From Streptomyces sp. NBC_00582 (GTDB taxonomy: Bacteria > Actinomycetota > Actinomycetes > Streptomycetales > Streptomycetaceae): a stretch of DNA of 64,000 bases. The position numbers were made by a program, and so were the translations under genes. The notes beneath the pieces were generated by a model. That model was not told the DNA's origin, did not search any database, and worked only from the letters and a program-made list of their open reading frames with translations. The stretch covers positions 3,720,001-3,784,000 of the forward strand of contig NZ_CP107772.1 in assembly GCF_036345155.1 (NCBI RefSeq), given 5' to 3'. Below, piece after piece: positions 1 through 7,503 of the stretch. Position 1 is the first letter of the stretch. Each line of letters opens with the position of its first letter.

Positions 1-963
1 GGGCAGCAGGGTCACCGAGGCGGCGACGGTGAGGACGACGGTCAGGGAGGCCGCTATCGCGACGCCGTTGAGGAAGTTCAGGCGCAGGATCAGCATGCCG
101 AGCAGGGCTATGCAGACCGTGGCGCCCGCGAAGACGACCGCGCGGCCGGTCGTCGCCACGGCGTCGGTGGCGGCCACGGTGGGTGTGAGGCCCCTTTTGA
201 GGCCGCGCCGGTGGCGGGTCACGATGAACAGCGCGTAGTCGATGCCGACGCCGAGCCCGACGAGCATGCCGAGCATGGGGGCGAAGTCGGCGACCGTCAT
301 GGCGTGCCCGAGGAGCTGGATGCCGGCGTAGGCGGTGCCGACGCCGACCAGGGCGGTGGCGATGGGCAGCAACGAGGCGGCGAGCGAGCCGAAGGCGAGG
401 AACAGCACGACGGCGGCGACGGCCACGCCGACGATCTCGGCGAGATGGCCGCCGGTGGACTCGGTGAGGGCGATGGCGCTGCCGCCCAGTTCGACCTGGA
501 GTCCGTCGCTCTCGGCGGCCTTGGCGGTCTTGACGACGGCCCGCGCCTCGGAGGTGTCGATGTCCTCGGCGCGGTCGGCGAAGGTGACGGTGGCGTACGC
601 CGTGTGCCCGTCCTCGCTGATCTGCGCGGCGCCCTGGTCGCCGTAGGGGCCGGCGACGGAGGCCACCCCGGGCAGGTCGGCGATCTTCTCCAGCGCCCGG
701 GTCATGGTCTGTTCGACGGCGGCGGCGCGGACGGTGCCGGAGGTGGTGTGCCAGACGACGGTGTCGCCGTCGCCGCCGAGGGTCGGGAACCCCTCGGCGA
801 GCAGCCGGGTGGCGCGGCCGGACTCGGTGCCGGGGACCTCGTAGTCGTTGGAGTAGGCGGAGCCGGTGGCGAGGGCGGCGGTGGCCGTGCCGACGAGAGC
901 GAGAAGCCAGAGCACCACCACGACGAGGCGGTTGCGGACACACCAACGTGCGAGGGCTGCCAC
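1..963 (-). CDS. MMPL/RND-family transporter, 3' end outside window
   Basis: This is the N-terminal 321 residues of an inner-membrane MMPL (RND-like) exporter; the gene runs off the left edge. The GTG start at 963 is preceded by GGGAG at good spacing. A first membrane helix (VVVVLWLLALVG) is followed by a periplasmic loop containing SNDYEVPGTES, typical of the family. A block of helices comes next, including GMLVGLGVGIDYALFIVTRH, where the conserved GxxxDY membrane motif carries the proton-relay aspartate. MMPL proteins usually have about 700-740 residues and 11-12 helices, so a little under half is visible. Substrates in actinobacteria range from lipids to antibiotics, and nothing here identifies the cargo. 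Confidence 0.9.
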   Translation of the reverse strand, partial: MAALARWCVRNRLVVVVLWLLALVGTATAALATGSAYSNDYEVPGTESGRATRLLAEGFPTLGGDGDTVVWHTTSGTVRAAAVEQTMTRALEKIADLPGVASVAGPYGDQGAAQISEDGHTAYATVTFADRAEDIDTSEARAVVKTAKAAESDGLQVELGGSAIALTESTGGHLAEIVGVAVAAVVLFLAFGSLAASLLPIATALVGVGTAYAGIQLLGHAMTVADFAPMLGMLVGLGVGIDYALFIVTRHRRGLKRGLTPTVAATDAVATTGRAVVFAGATVCIALLGMLILRLNFLNGVAIAASLTVVLTVAASVTLLP

Positions 964-987
964 TGACGTGCTCCCGGGGTGAATTGT

Positions 988-1069
988 GGATCTTTGACCG
1001 GGAAACAGCCCGCAAAGAACGTATGAGCGATGCGAGGCTACTCTTGCAGGCGATGAAGATCCTTTGACG
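988..1069. promoter_or_regulatory. Direct repeats upstream of the MMPL gene
   Basis: Two similar boxes in the same orientation, GGATCTTTGACC at 988-999 and AGATCCTTTGACG at 1057-1069, lie in the 176 bp upstream of the MMPL start. They could be regulator sites, but the match is imperfect and the reading is tentative. Confidence 0.25.
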
Positions 1070-1139
1070 CGTTCGTGCGTCTTTTCACAAGAGTGGGAGG
1101 CAGATCACAGGACAATAACGACGAGGCTGTCGGCGCACG

Positions 1140-1598
1140 TCAGTCGGCCTGGTCGCCGAACGCCATCACCATCACCCCGGCGATGAGCAGCCACAGCGCC
1201 CGCCGTGTACGGCCCCGGGAGCCCAGGAAGGCCGCGACGGCGCAGACGACGGCGCCCAGGGCGTAGGCCGCGGGGACGAGGGCCGGGGCGGTGCCCCCGA
1301 GGCGCATGAGGGACGCGGCGAGACCGGCGAGCGTGAGGAGGGCGCCGGTGGCCGTCGCCGTCCAACGGGCCCGGCGGGCCTCCTCGTGGTCGTACGCGTC
1401 GTACTCGCCGTCCTCGTCTTCGTCGGACTCGTCCGCCTCGGACTCGTCGTCGTCGCCGAGGTCGCCGGAGTGACCGGAGTCACCGGATGCACCGGAGTCA
1501 CCAGAGGCACCGGAGGAGTCCGGGGCGCTCTTCTCGTCCGGGCCGGCCGGGTCGTCGTCTATGTCGCCCCGGGGCTCTGAGTCGGTTCGTGCACTCAT
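1140..1598 (-). CDS. Small acidic-headed membrane protein, unknown function
   Basis: The protein has 152 residues from ATG 1598. I chose this start because the upstream in-frame extension is Arg-rich and non-conserved in character. The N-terminal half is extremely acidic, with Gly-Asp-Ser-Gly repeats followed by runs of Asp and Glu. The C-terminal half has three hydrophobic helices, around TGALLTLAGLAASL, YALGAVVCAVAAFL and LLIAGVMVMAF. The layout suggests a cytoplasmic charged tail on a three-helix membrane anchor. No Shine-Dalgarno is obvious, so the transcript could be leaderless. It lies downstream of gatB beyond a strong terminator and is probably a separate unit. I recognise no family. 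Confidence 0.7.
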   Translation of the reverse strand: MSARTDSEPRGDIDDDPAGPDEKSAPDSSGASGDSGASGDSGHSGDLGDDDESEADESDEDEDGEYDAYDHEEARRARWTATATGALLTLAGLAASLMRLGGTAPALVPAAYALGAVVCAVAAFLGSRGRTRRALWLLIAGVMVMAFGDQAD

Positions 1599-1636
1599 GG
1601 CGCGCGAGCGTAGCGCTTCAGGCTGAGAGCGCGAGA

Positions 1637-1668
1637 GGGGGTGCGCCCTGAGCGGACGCACCCCCTTT
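1637..1668 (-). terminator. Intrinsic terminator after gatB
   Basis: The 9 bp perfect stem GGGGGTGCG/CGCACCCCC has an 11 nt loop and lies 17 nt beyond the gatB stop, before the next gene. The tail is only weakly T-rich on the minus strand, as is usual in this genus. Confidence 0.7.
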
Positions 1669-1684
1669 CGCGGGTTACCCGAGG

Positions 1685-3199
1685 TCAGCCCTCGCTGACC
1701 CCCAGCTTCTCCAGGATCAGCTCCTTGACGCGGGCCGCGTCGGCCTGACCGCGCGTGGCCTTCATCACGGCGCCGACCAGTGCACCGGCCGCGGCCACCT
1801 TGCCGCCGCGGATCTTGTCGGCGACACCCGGGTTGCCGGCGATGGCCTCCTCGACGGCGGCGGTCAGCGCGCCCTCGTCGGAGACGACCTTCAGACCGCG
1901 CTTGTCGACGACCTCGTCCGGGGTGCCCTCGCCCGCGAGGACGCCCTCGATGACCTGACGGGCCAGCTTGTCGTTCAGATCACCCTTGGAGACCAGCTCG
2001 GTGACCCGGGCGACCTGCTCCGGCGTGATGGCCAGCTCGTCGAGCGAGGTGCCCGACTCGTTGGCGCTGCGCGCCAGTTCGCCCATCCACCACTTGCGGG
2101 CGGAGGCCGCGTCGGCACCGGCGTCGATCGTGGCGACGATCGGGTCCAGGGCGCCGGCGTTGAGGATCGCCTGCATGTCCGTGGCGGAGATGCCCCACTC
2201 GGCGAGCAGCCGGGTACGACGGGCCAGCGGCAGCTCGGGGAGCGCCGACCGGATCTCCTCGACCCACTCACGGGAGGGGGCCACCGGCACCAGGTCCGGC
2301 TCGGGGAAGTACCGGTAGTCCTCGGCCTCCTCCTTCACGCGGCCCGAGGTCGTCGACCCGGTGTCCTCGTGGAAGTGGCGGGTCTCCTGGATGATCGTGC
2401 CGCCGCCGCCGAGAACGGCCGCGTGCCGCTGGATCTCGAAGCGGGCCGCGCGCTCCACGGACCGCAGCGAGTTCACGTTCTTGGTCTCGGAGCGGGTGCC
2501 GAACTTCTCGCTGCCCTTGGGCATCAGCGAGAGGTTCACGTCGCAGCGCATCTGCCCCATCTCCATGCGGGCTTCCGACACTCCGAGCGCCTTGATGACC
2601 TCGCGCAGCTCACGGACGTAGGCCCGGGCGACCTCGGGGGCGCGCTCGCCGGCGCCGACGATCGGCTTGGTGACGATCTCGATCAGCGGGATGCCGGCGC
2701 GGTTGTAGTCGAGCAGCGAGTGCGAGGCGCCGTGGATACGGCCGGTCGCGCCGCCCACGTGGGTCGACTTGCCGGTGTCCTCCTCCATGTGGGCGCGCTC
2801 GATCTCCACACGGAAGACCTCGCCGTCCTCCAGCTGGACGTCGAGGTAGCCGTTGAAGGCGATCGGCTCGTCGTACTGGGAGGTCTGGAAGTTCTTCGGC
2901 ATGTCCGGATAGAAGTAGTTCTTCCGGGCGAAGCGGCACCACTCGGCGATCTCGCAGTTCAGCGCGAGACCGATCTTGATCGCGGACTCGACGCCGGTCG
3001 CGTTGACGACCGGGAGCGAGCCCGGCAGGCCGAGGCAGGTGGGGCAGGTCTGCGTGTTGGCGTCCTGGCCGAGTTCGGTCGAACAGCCGCAGAACATCTT
3101 GGTCTTGGTGCCGAGTTCGACATGGACCTCAAGGCCCATGACGGGGTCGTACGACGCGAGAGCGTCCTCGTACGACACCAGGTCGGTCGTGGTGGTCAC
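1685..3199 (-). CDS. gatB: Asp/Glu-tRNA amidotransferase subunit B
   Basis: GatB (504 residues) is the kinase/tRNA-binding subunit of the GatCAB complex, which converts Glu-tRNA(Gln) and Asp-tRNA(Asn) to the correctly amidated forms in the cytoplasm. The N-terminal [18 protein letters not shown] region contains the family cysteines, with CPTCLGLPG following. The cradle domain includes [14 protein letters not shown] and [10 protein letters not shown], and the C-terminal tail is the YqeY-like helical domain ending EKLGVSEG. The length is normal. It is the last gene of the unit and sits 15 nt after a small orf that replaces the usual direct gatA-gatB junction. Actinobacteria lacking GlnRS depend on this enzyme. 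Confidence 0.97.
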   Translation of the reverse strand: MTTTTDLVSYEDALASYDPVMGLEVHVELGTKTKMFCGCSTELGQDANTQTCPTCLGLPGSLPVVNATGVESAIKIGLALNCEIAEWCRFARKNYFYPDMPKNFQTSQYDEPIAFNGYLDVQLEDGEVFRVEIERAHMEEDTGKSTHVGGATGRIHGASHSLLDYNRAGIPLIEIVTKPIVGAGERAPEVARAYVRELREVIKALGVSEARMEMGQMRCDVNLSLMPKGSEKFGTRSETKNVNSLRSVERAARFEIQRHAAVLGGGGTIIQETRHFHEDTGSTTSGRVKEEAEDYRYFPEPDLVPVAPSREWVEEIRSALPELPLARRTRLLAEWGISATDMQAILNAGALDPIVATIDAGADAASARKWWMGELARSANESGTSLDELAITPEQVARVTELVSKGDLNDKLARQVIEGVLAGEGTPDEVVDKRGLKVVSDEGALTAAVEEAIAGNPGVADKIRGGKVAAAGALVGAVMKATRGQADAARVKELILEKLGVSEG

Positions 3200-3214
3200 G
3201 GTGAAACTTCCCTC

Positions 3215-3454
3215 TCAGCCCAGCAGGACGTCGTCGTCGCCCAGCCGCTTCAGTTCGCGGTACAGGATGGCGAGGCCGGTGACGATGCCGACGGCCGCGA
3301 CCGTCGCGTCGATGAGTCGCAGCGTGTCCTGTTCGGCCTTCGCCTTCTTGATCCGCTTGGCGACGCCGAACGCGCCGAAGGCGGTGGTGGCGATGGACAC
3401 GTACGTACCGGACTTGGACTTCTTGAAGTCCTTGGCCTTGTTCAGTGCACTCAC
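3215..3454 (-). CDS. Small basic membrane-associated protein between gatA and gatB
   Basis: The protein has 79 residues with a GTG start at 3454, and its first four bases overlap the gatA stop (GTGA), so translation is probably coupled. The N-terminal half is very lysine-rich ([18 protein letters not shown]). A mildly hydrophobic stretch and a clearer helix ([16 protein letters not shown]) follow, then an acidic end, GDDDVLL. Function is unknown. Its fixed position inside the amidotransferase operon suggests a conserved actinobacterial accessory gene, but that is inference. It is not one of the annotated GatCAB subunits. Confidence 0.8.
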   Translation of the reverse strand: MSALNKAKDFKKSKSGTYVSIATTAFGAFGVAKRIKKAKAEQDTLRLIDATVAAVGIVTGLAILYRELKRLGDDDVLLG

Positions 3455-4944
3455 AGCGACGGAGCCTCCTCCAGGAGCGGGTGACCCCACCTTTCCACGA
3501 AGGCGGCCTCGACGGCGGCGCCGACCTTGTACAGCCGGTCGTCCTTCAGCGCCGGGGCGATGATCTGCAGACCGACCGGGAGGTTGTCCTCCGGGGCGAG
3601 ACCGCACGGCAGCGACATCGCCGCGTTGCCCGCGAGGTTGGTCGGGATCGTGCACAGGTCGGCCAGGTACATCGCCATCGGGTCGTCGGCACGCTCGCCG
3701 ATCGCGAAGGCGGTGGTGGGCGTGGTCGGCGAGACGATCACGTCGACCTGCTCGAAGGCCTTCTCGAAGTCGCGCGTGATGAGCGTGCGGACCTTCTGGG
3801 CGGAGCCGTAGTACGCGTCGTAGTAGCCGCTGGACAGCGCGTACGTGCCGAGCATGATCCGGCGCTTGACCTCGGGCCCGAAGCCCTCCGCCCGGGTGAG
3901 GGAGGTGACCTCCTCGGCCGAGTGGTCGCCGTCGTCGCCCGCGCGCAGGCCGTAGCGCAGCCCGTCGAAGCGGGCGAGGTTGCTGGAGCACTCGGACGGC
4001 GCGATGAGGTAGTACGCCGACAGGGCGAGGTCGAAGGACGGGCAGTCCAGCTCGACGATCTCGGCGCCGAGGTCCTTCAGCAGCGCGACGGACTCGTCGA
4101 ACCGCTGGATGACACCGGCCTGGTAGCCCTCACCGCGGAACTGCTTGACGACACCGACGCGCATGCCCTCGACGCTGCCGTTGCGGGCGGCCTCGACGAC
4201 CGGCGGGACCGGGGCGTCGATCGAGGTGGAGTCCAGCGGGTCGTGCCCGGCGATCACCTCGTGCAGCAGCGCCGCGTCGAGCACCGTACGGGCGCAGGGC
4301 CCGCCCTGGTCGAGGGAGCTGGAGAAGGCGACCATGCCGTAGCGCGAGACCGCGCCGTACGTCGGCTTCACACCGACCGTGCCGGTGACGGCGGCGGGCT
4401 GGCGGATCGAGCCGCCGGTGTCGGTGCCGATCGCCAGGGGCGCCTGGAAGGAGGCGAGCGCGGCGGAGGACCCGCCACCGGAGCCGCCGGGGATCTTGGT
4501 GAGGTCCCAGGGGTTGCCGGTCGGCCCGTAGGCGCTGTTCTCGGTGGAGGACCCCATGGCGAACTCGTCCATGTTGGTCTTGCCGAGGATGACGACGTCG
4601 GCGGCCTTGAGACGCTTGGTGAGGGTGGCGTCGTACGGCGGGATCCAGCCCTCGAGGATCTTCGAACCGACGGTCGTGGGCACGCCCTCGGTGGTGAAGA
4701 TGTCCTTGAGCGCGAGCGGGACGCCGGCCAGCGGGCCGAGCTTCTCGCCGCGCTCGCGCTTCTCGTCGACGGCACGGGCCTGGGCGAGGGCGCCCTCGCG
4801 GTCGACGTGCAGGAAGGCGTGCACCTTCTCGTCGACGGCCTCGATACGGGCCAGGTGGGCCTCGGCGACCTGGACGGCGGTGAGCTCGCCCGAGGCGATC
4901 TTCGCGGCGGTCTCGGCGGCGGTGAGCTTGATGATGTCCGTCAT
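3451..4944 (-). CDS. gatA: Asp/Glu-tRNA amidotransferase subunit A (amidase)
   Basis: GatA (497 residues) hydrolyses glutamine and channels ammonia to GatB. The amidase-signature triad is intact: Lys80 in ALKDIF, cis-Ser155 in GGSGGGSS and nucleophile Ser179 in TGGSIRQP. The length is normal. The start at 4944 follows the gatC stop by 6 nt, as expected for a tightly coupled operon. Its stop overlaps the next small orf by 4 nt. Confidence 0.97.
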   Translation of the reverse strand: MTDIIKLTAAETAAKIASGELTAVQVAEAHLARIEAVDEKVHAFLHVDREGALAQARAVDEKRERGEKLGPLAGVPLALKDIFTTEGVPTTVGSKILEGWIPPYDATLTKRLKAADVVILGKTNMDEFAMGSSTENSAYGPTGNPWDLTKIPGGSGGGSSAALASFQAPLAIGTDTGGSIRQPAAVTGTVGVKPTYGAVSRYGMVAFSSSLDQGGPCARTVLDAALLHEVIAGHDPLDSTSIDAPVPPVVEAARNGSVEGMRVGVVKQFRGEGYQAGVIQRFDESVALLKDLGAEIVELDCPSFDLALSAYYLIAPSECSSNLARFDGLRYGLRAGDDGDHSAEEVTSLTRAEGFGPEVKRRIMLGTYALSSGYYDAYYGSAQKVRTLITRDFEKAFEQVDVIVSPTTPTTAFAIGERADDPMAMYLADLCTIPTNLAGNAAMSLPCGLAPEDNLPVGLQIIAPALKDDRLYKVGAAVEAAFVERWGHPLLEEAPSL

Positions 4945-4950
4945 GACTTC

Positions 4951-5247
4951 TTAGTCCTCCCCCAGGATCTGCGGCACCTTGAAACGCTGCTGCTCCTGGG
5001 CCGGGGCGCCGGAGAGCGCCTGCTCGGGGGTGAGCGACGGACGGACCTCGTCCGCCCGCATGACGTTCGTCAGCGGGAGCGGGTGCGAGGTCGGCGGTAC
5101 GTCTTGGTCGGCGACCTCGCTGACGCGGGCGACCGCGCCGATGATGTCGTCCAGCTGTCCCGCGAAGTGGTCGAGCTCTTCGGGCTTCAGCTCCAGACGC
5201 GCCAGCCGGGCGAGGTGGGCGACCTCCTCGCGCGTGATGCCAGGCAT
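4951..5247 (-). CDS. gatC: Asp/Glu-tRNA amidotransferase subunit C
   Basis: GatC (98 residues) is the small belt subunit that stabilises GatA on GatB. It begins [20 protein letters not shown], the diagnostic GatC start, and ends with a family-typical [13 protein letters not shown]...FKVPQIL tail. I chose ATG 5247 over longer readings because it fits the family and has GAGGA at good spacing. It is the first gene of the gatC-gatA-orf-gatB unit, so the promoter should lie in the 170 bp upstream, which holds a long inverted repeat. Confidence 0.95.
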   Translation of the reverse strand: MPGITREEVAHLARLARLELKPEELDHFAGQLDDIIGAVARVSEVADQDVPPTSHPLPLTNVMRADEVRPSLTPEQALSGAPAQEQQRFKVPQILGED

Positions 5248-5286
5248 GCAGCGTTCCTCTGGGGTGAGTGTGTGGGTTTCGGGGCT

Positions 5287-5362
5287 GGGGCTTGTCGTCG
5301 CATTCCCGTCGTCCGCCGGGAGGGCGGGCCGCGCGGCGGACGGGAATGTGACGACAAGCCCC
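5287..5362. repeat. Long inverted repeat upstream of gatC
   Basis: The left arm (5287-5317) and right arm (5335-5362) pair over about 28 bp, with a single mismatch and a 3 nt bulge in the left arm, around a 17 nt spacer. The arms begin GGGGCTTGTCGTC and end GACGACAAGCCCC. The element sits between the cupin gene end and gatC. It could terminate cupin transcription, act in the gat leader, or be a small mobile palindrome. No T-tract follows. Confidence 0.85.
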
Positions 5363-5418
5363 AATCCTAGGGGGCGGGGGGCGGTGGCCGTGAAACGGTT
5401 TGCCGCCCCGGGGTTCAG

Positions 5419-5910
5419 TCAGTGCCTCCCGTCCCATGCCTCGCTGCGCAGGAAGTGGTTGTCGTACAGCTCCTGCACCTCCAGGAGGCTCTCCGGGGTG
5501 GCCTCGCCGAGGCGGATGCGCTGGAGGTGGCGGAAGTAGTCGAAGCGCTCCACGCCGGGTGCGATCACGATCAGGAGGTCGGCGGTGCTCCCGGGGGCGG
5601 CGGCGAAGGCGTGCGGGCGGCCCGGCGGGACGATGACGAGGTCTCCGCTTTCGGCGGGGACGACGTCGTCGCCGGAGAGGATCTCCAGTTCGCCGTCGAG
5701 CAGGTAGAACATCTCGGCGGAGTTGCGGTGCAGATGGGGGCGGGCCCCGTCGGCGCCCTCCCCGAGGGTGACGCGCACGGTGGACAGCGCGCCGCCGCTC
5801 GCACTGCTGTCGGCGAGCAGTTTCACCCCCACGGGCGCTCCGCCGATCACCTCGGCCTCGGCATCCCGGACGATCACGGTCTCGTCGAACTCCGGCACGA
5901 ACAGCGACAT
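5419..5910 (-). CDS. Cupin-domain protein
   Basis: The protein has 163 residues and a double-stranded beta-helix cupin fold. Motif 1 is degenerate, PHLHRNSAEMFYLLDGELEI, with metal-ligand type His-x-His and a downstream Glu, and motif 2 is GDLVIVPPGRPHAF. This is the layout of small sugar- or quercetinase-type cupins that bind a divalent metal, but the substrate is unknown. The start has AGGGGG 7 nt upstream. It follows a small membrane gene by 32 nt on the same strand, and both face a TetR gene with shared palindromic operators, so it is probably under that regulator. Confidence 0.88.
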   Translation of the reverse strand: MSLFVPEFDETVIVRDAEAEVIGGAPVGVKLLADSSASGGALSTVRVTLGEGADGARPHLHRNSAEMFYLLDGELEILSGDDVVPAESGDLVIVPPGRPHAFAAAPGSTADLLIVIAPGVERFDYFRHLQRIRLGEATPESLLEVQELYDNHFLRSEAWDGRH

Positions 5911-5942
5911 CGTCGAACCCCCTGGTGATGGTGTGGAACCGG

Positions 5943-6314
5943 TCAGACGGCGAACAGCAGCCCGGCGCCGATCAGGACGATCACGGCCGTGGCGAAGTGG
6001 ATCCCGAAGGCGACGGCCCTCGTTCCACCGTGGCGCAGCACGTTGAGCGTGTCGAACAGTGGCACGACGGCCACGGCGACCATGAACCAGGCCTCGGCAC
6101 GGGCACCGACGAAGGCGAGCAGAACCAGGCCCACGAGGCCGAGGGCGCCGTCCCGCGAACCCTTGACCGAGAGGTAGGCCCCGGCGTCCCCGTCGGGATG
6201 GGCGGCGACGCCGTAGCCGGCGGCGGCCGGGCCCGGCTGGAACAGGAACCGGTAACCGAGGAACAGGCAGAACAGATCGAGCACGACGGCCAGGGTGTAC
6301 GCGGTGACGGTCAC
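5943..6314 (-). CDS. Four-helix membrane protein, DUF4267-like
   Basis: The protein has 123 residues and four predicted membrane helices: LAVVLDLFCLFLGYRFLF, GLVGLVLLAFVGA, WFMVAVAVVPLFDTL and FATAVIVLIGAGLLF. The segment FLFQPGPAAAGYGV followed by YLSVKGSRDGALG resembles DUF4267 proteins, an assignment made from memory of the family pattern. The GTG start at 6314 has GAGGAG 5 nt upstream. It is the first gene of a two-gene unit with the cupin, transcribed away from a TetR gene. One palindromic box lies 43 nt upstream of the start. Confidence 0.8.
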   Translation of the reverse strand: MTVTAYTLAVVLDLFCLFLGYRFLFQPGPAAAGYGVAAHPDGDAGAYLSVKGSRDGALGLVGLVLLAFVGARAEAWFMVAVAVVPLFDTLNVLRHGGTRAVAFGIHFATAVIVLIGAGLLFAV

Positions 6315-6356
6315 GTCATCTCCTCTTGACTGGTAGCTGTCTTCCGTGGCTTTTTT

Positions 6357-6369
6357 CTAGCAACGCTAG
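6357..6369. promoter_or_regulatory. TetR operator box 1 (CTAG-N5-CTAG)
   Basis: CTAGCAACGCTAG, flanked as TTCTAGCAACGCTAGCT, is an inverted copy of the box at 6407-6419. Both lie in the 115 bp between the TetR gene and the DUF4267-like gene. This one is close to the minus-strand gene start. Confidence 0.65.
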
Positions 6370-6406
6370 CTATGAGAGCGAAGCTATCAGAGCGTCGACA
6401 GATTGG

Positions 6407-6419
6407 CTAGCGTCGCTAG
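6407..6419. promoter_or_regulatory. TetR operator box 2 (CTAG-N5-CTAG)
   Basis: CTAGCGTCGCTAG, flanked as GGCTAGCGTCGCTAGAA, is centred 50 bp from box 1. It overlaps a -10-like TAGAAT and ends 10 nt before the TetR ATG, the position expected for autorepression. Confidence 0.65.
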
Positions 6420-6429
6420 AATCCTTGGC

Positions 6430-7020
6430 ATGTCGATCCAGACGCGCCGAGAGCGCGAACGAGCGGAGCGCGAGCGACTGATCGTCAGGGCCGCGCGGGA
6501 GCTGTTGGAGACCGAGGGCTGGGACGCGGTGACGACGCGCCGCCTGGCGGCCGAGATCGAGTACAGCCAGCCGGTCCTCTACGGCCACTTCAAGGGCAAG
6601 GACGCGATCATGGCGGCGGTCGCCCTGGAGGGCTTCGCGGCGATGGCGGCGGAGCTGAGGGCCGCGCGGCAGGCGGTGGAGGGGGCGGGGGCGCGGGCCC
6701 GACTCGCGGCGGCCGGTGAGGCGTACACGGCGTTCGCCCGGCGGCGGCCGGCCCTGTACGACGCGATGTTCACACGTACCGTGGACCTGCCGTTCGCCAC
6801 GCTCGAGGCACCGGCCCCGCTGTGGGCGGCCTTCGACGAACTCATGACGGCCGTCGAGCCGATCGCCGCGGCCGGCGACGACGTCGGCGTCCTGACGGAG
6901 ACGTACTGGGCGGGCCTGCACGGCCTGGTCACCCTGCTCCGCACCGCCCGTCTACCGGAACCCACCCACGACCACCGCCTACGCCTACTGACCGACCACT
7001 TCACGGCGGGGGCGACGTGA
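6430..7020 (+). CDS. TetR-family transcriptional regulator
   Basis: The regulator has 196 residues from ATG 6430. The start was placed here because it gives the usual short basic arm MSIQTRRERERAERERLI before helix 1. The helix-turn-helix is RRLAAEIEYSQPVLYGHFKGKDAI, with the family LYGHF/LYxHF signature. The C-terminal ligand domain includes FTRTVDLPFA and ETYWAGLHGLVTL, similar to the WHG-type TetR C-domain. It is divergent from the DUF4267-like/cupin pair and has one of two matching palindromes directly upstream, so local autoregulation is likely. The ligand is unknown. Confidence 0.92.
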   Translation: MSIQTRRERERAERERLIVRAARELLETEGWDAVTTRRLAAEIEYSQPVLYGHFKGKDAIMAAVALEGFAAMAAELRAARQAVEGAGARARLAAAGEAYTAFARRRPALYDAMFTRTVDLPFATLEAPAPLWAAFDELMTAVEPIAAAGDDVGVLTETYWAGLHGLVTLLRTARLPEPTHDHRLRLLTDHFTAGAT

Positions 7021-7503
7021 CCGCAGACCACCTACGCCGGGCCCGCCCCCCGACAAACGCCCGCCCTCAGCCCGCGTCCACAAGCAGGCGGGCGGGAACG
7101 GTCCTGACCGCAGACCGCAGACCGCAGACCGCAGACCGCAGACCGCAGACCGCAGACCGCAGGCCGCCGACGCCGGGCGCGCCCCACGACAAACGCCGCC
7201 CCCAGCCGGCGTCCACGGGCGGGCGGGCGGGAAAGGTCGTGACCGCAGGCCGCCGACGGCGAGCGCGGCCCACGACAAACGCTGCCCCCCAGCCCGCGTC
7301 CACAAGCAGGCGGGTGCGAAATGTCCTGACCGCAGGCCGCCGATGCCGGGCGCGCCCCGCGGCAAACGCCCGCTCTCCAGCCGGCGTCCACGGGCGGGCG
7401 GGTGGGAAAGGTCCTGACCGCAGGCCGCCGACGGCGAGCGCGCCCCGCGGCAAACGCCCGCTCTTCAGGCGACCCGCACGGGCGGGCGGGTGGGCTTAGT
7501 CCT
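7019..7503. repeat. Tandem array of five ~87 bp GC-rich units
   Basis: Five units begin with GACCGCAG at 7019, 7106, 7241, 7328 and 7416, giving periods of 87, 135, 87 and 88 bp. The long second unit equals one unit plus a 7 bp expansion. Units share a conserved ACGCC/ACAAACGC core and a CCCGCC...GGCGGG inverted repeat, so each can form a hairpin. Units 1 and 3 carry CACAAGCAGGCGGG, while 2, 4 and 5 carry CACGGGCGGGCGGG, an alternating A-B-A-B-B pattern. The array fills the gap between the convergent tetR and rmdB-like genes and overlaps both stop codons. Confidence 0.92.
7106..7161. repeat. Eight perfect copies of GACCGCA
   Basis: This is a perfect heptanucleotide tandem repeat, eight copies in 56 bp, at the start of unit 2 of the larger array. 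Other units have one copy or a decayed pair. It looks like slippage expansion of the unit's first seven bases. Confidence 0.95.

Noticed and set aside
3445..5370. 641-codon open frame on the plus strand opposite gatA/gatC
   Set aside because: It is antisense to a strongly conserved enzyme and has the Arg/Val/Gly/Asp-rich composition typical of high-GC mirror frames.
7019..7503. CRISPR array or repeat protein in the 87 bp tandem units
   Set aside because: The units directly abut with no unique spacers, and no cas genes are present. Frames on both strands are open only through GC bias and have no ribosome site.
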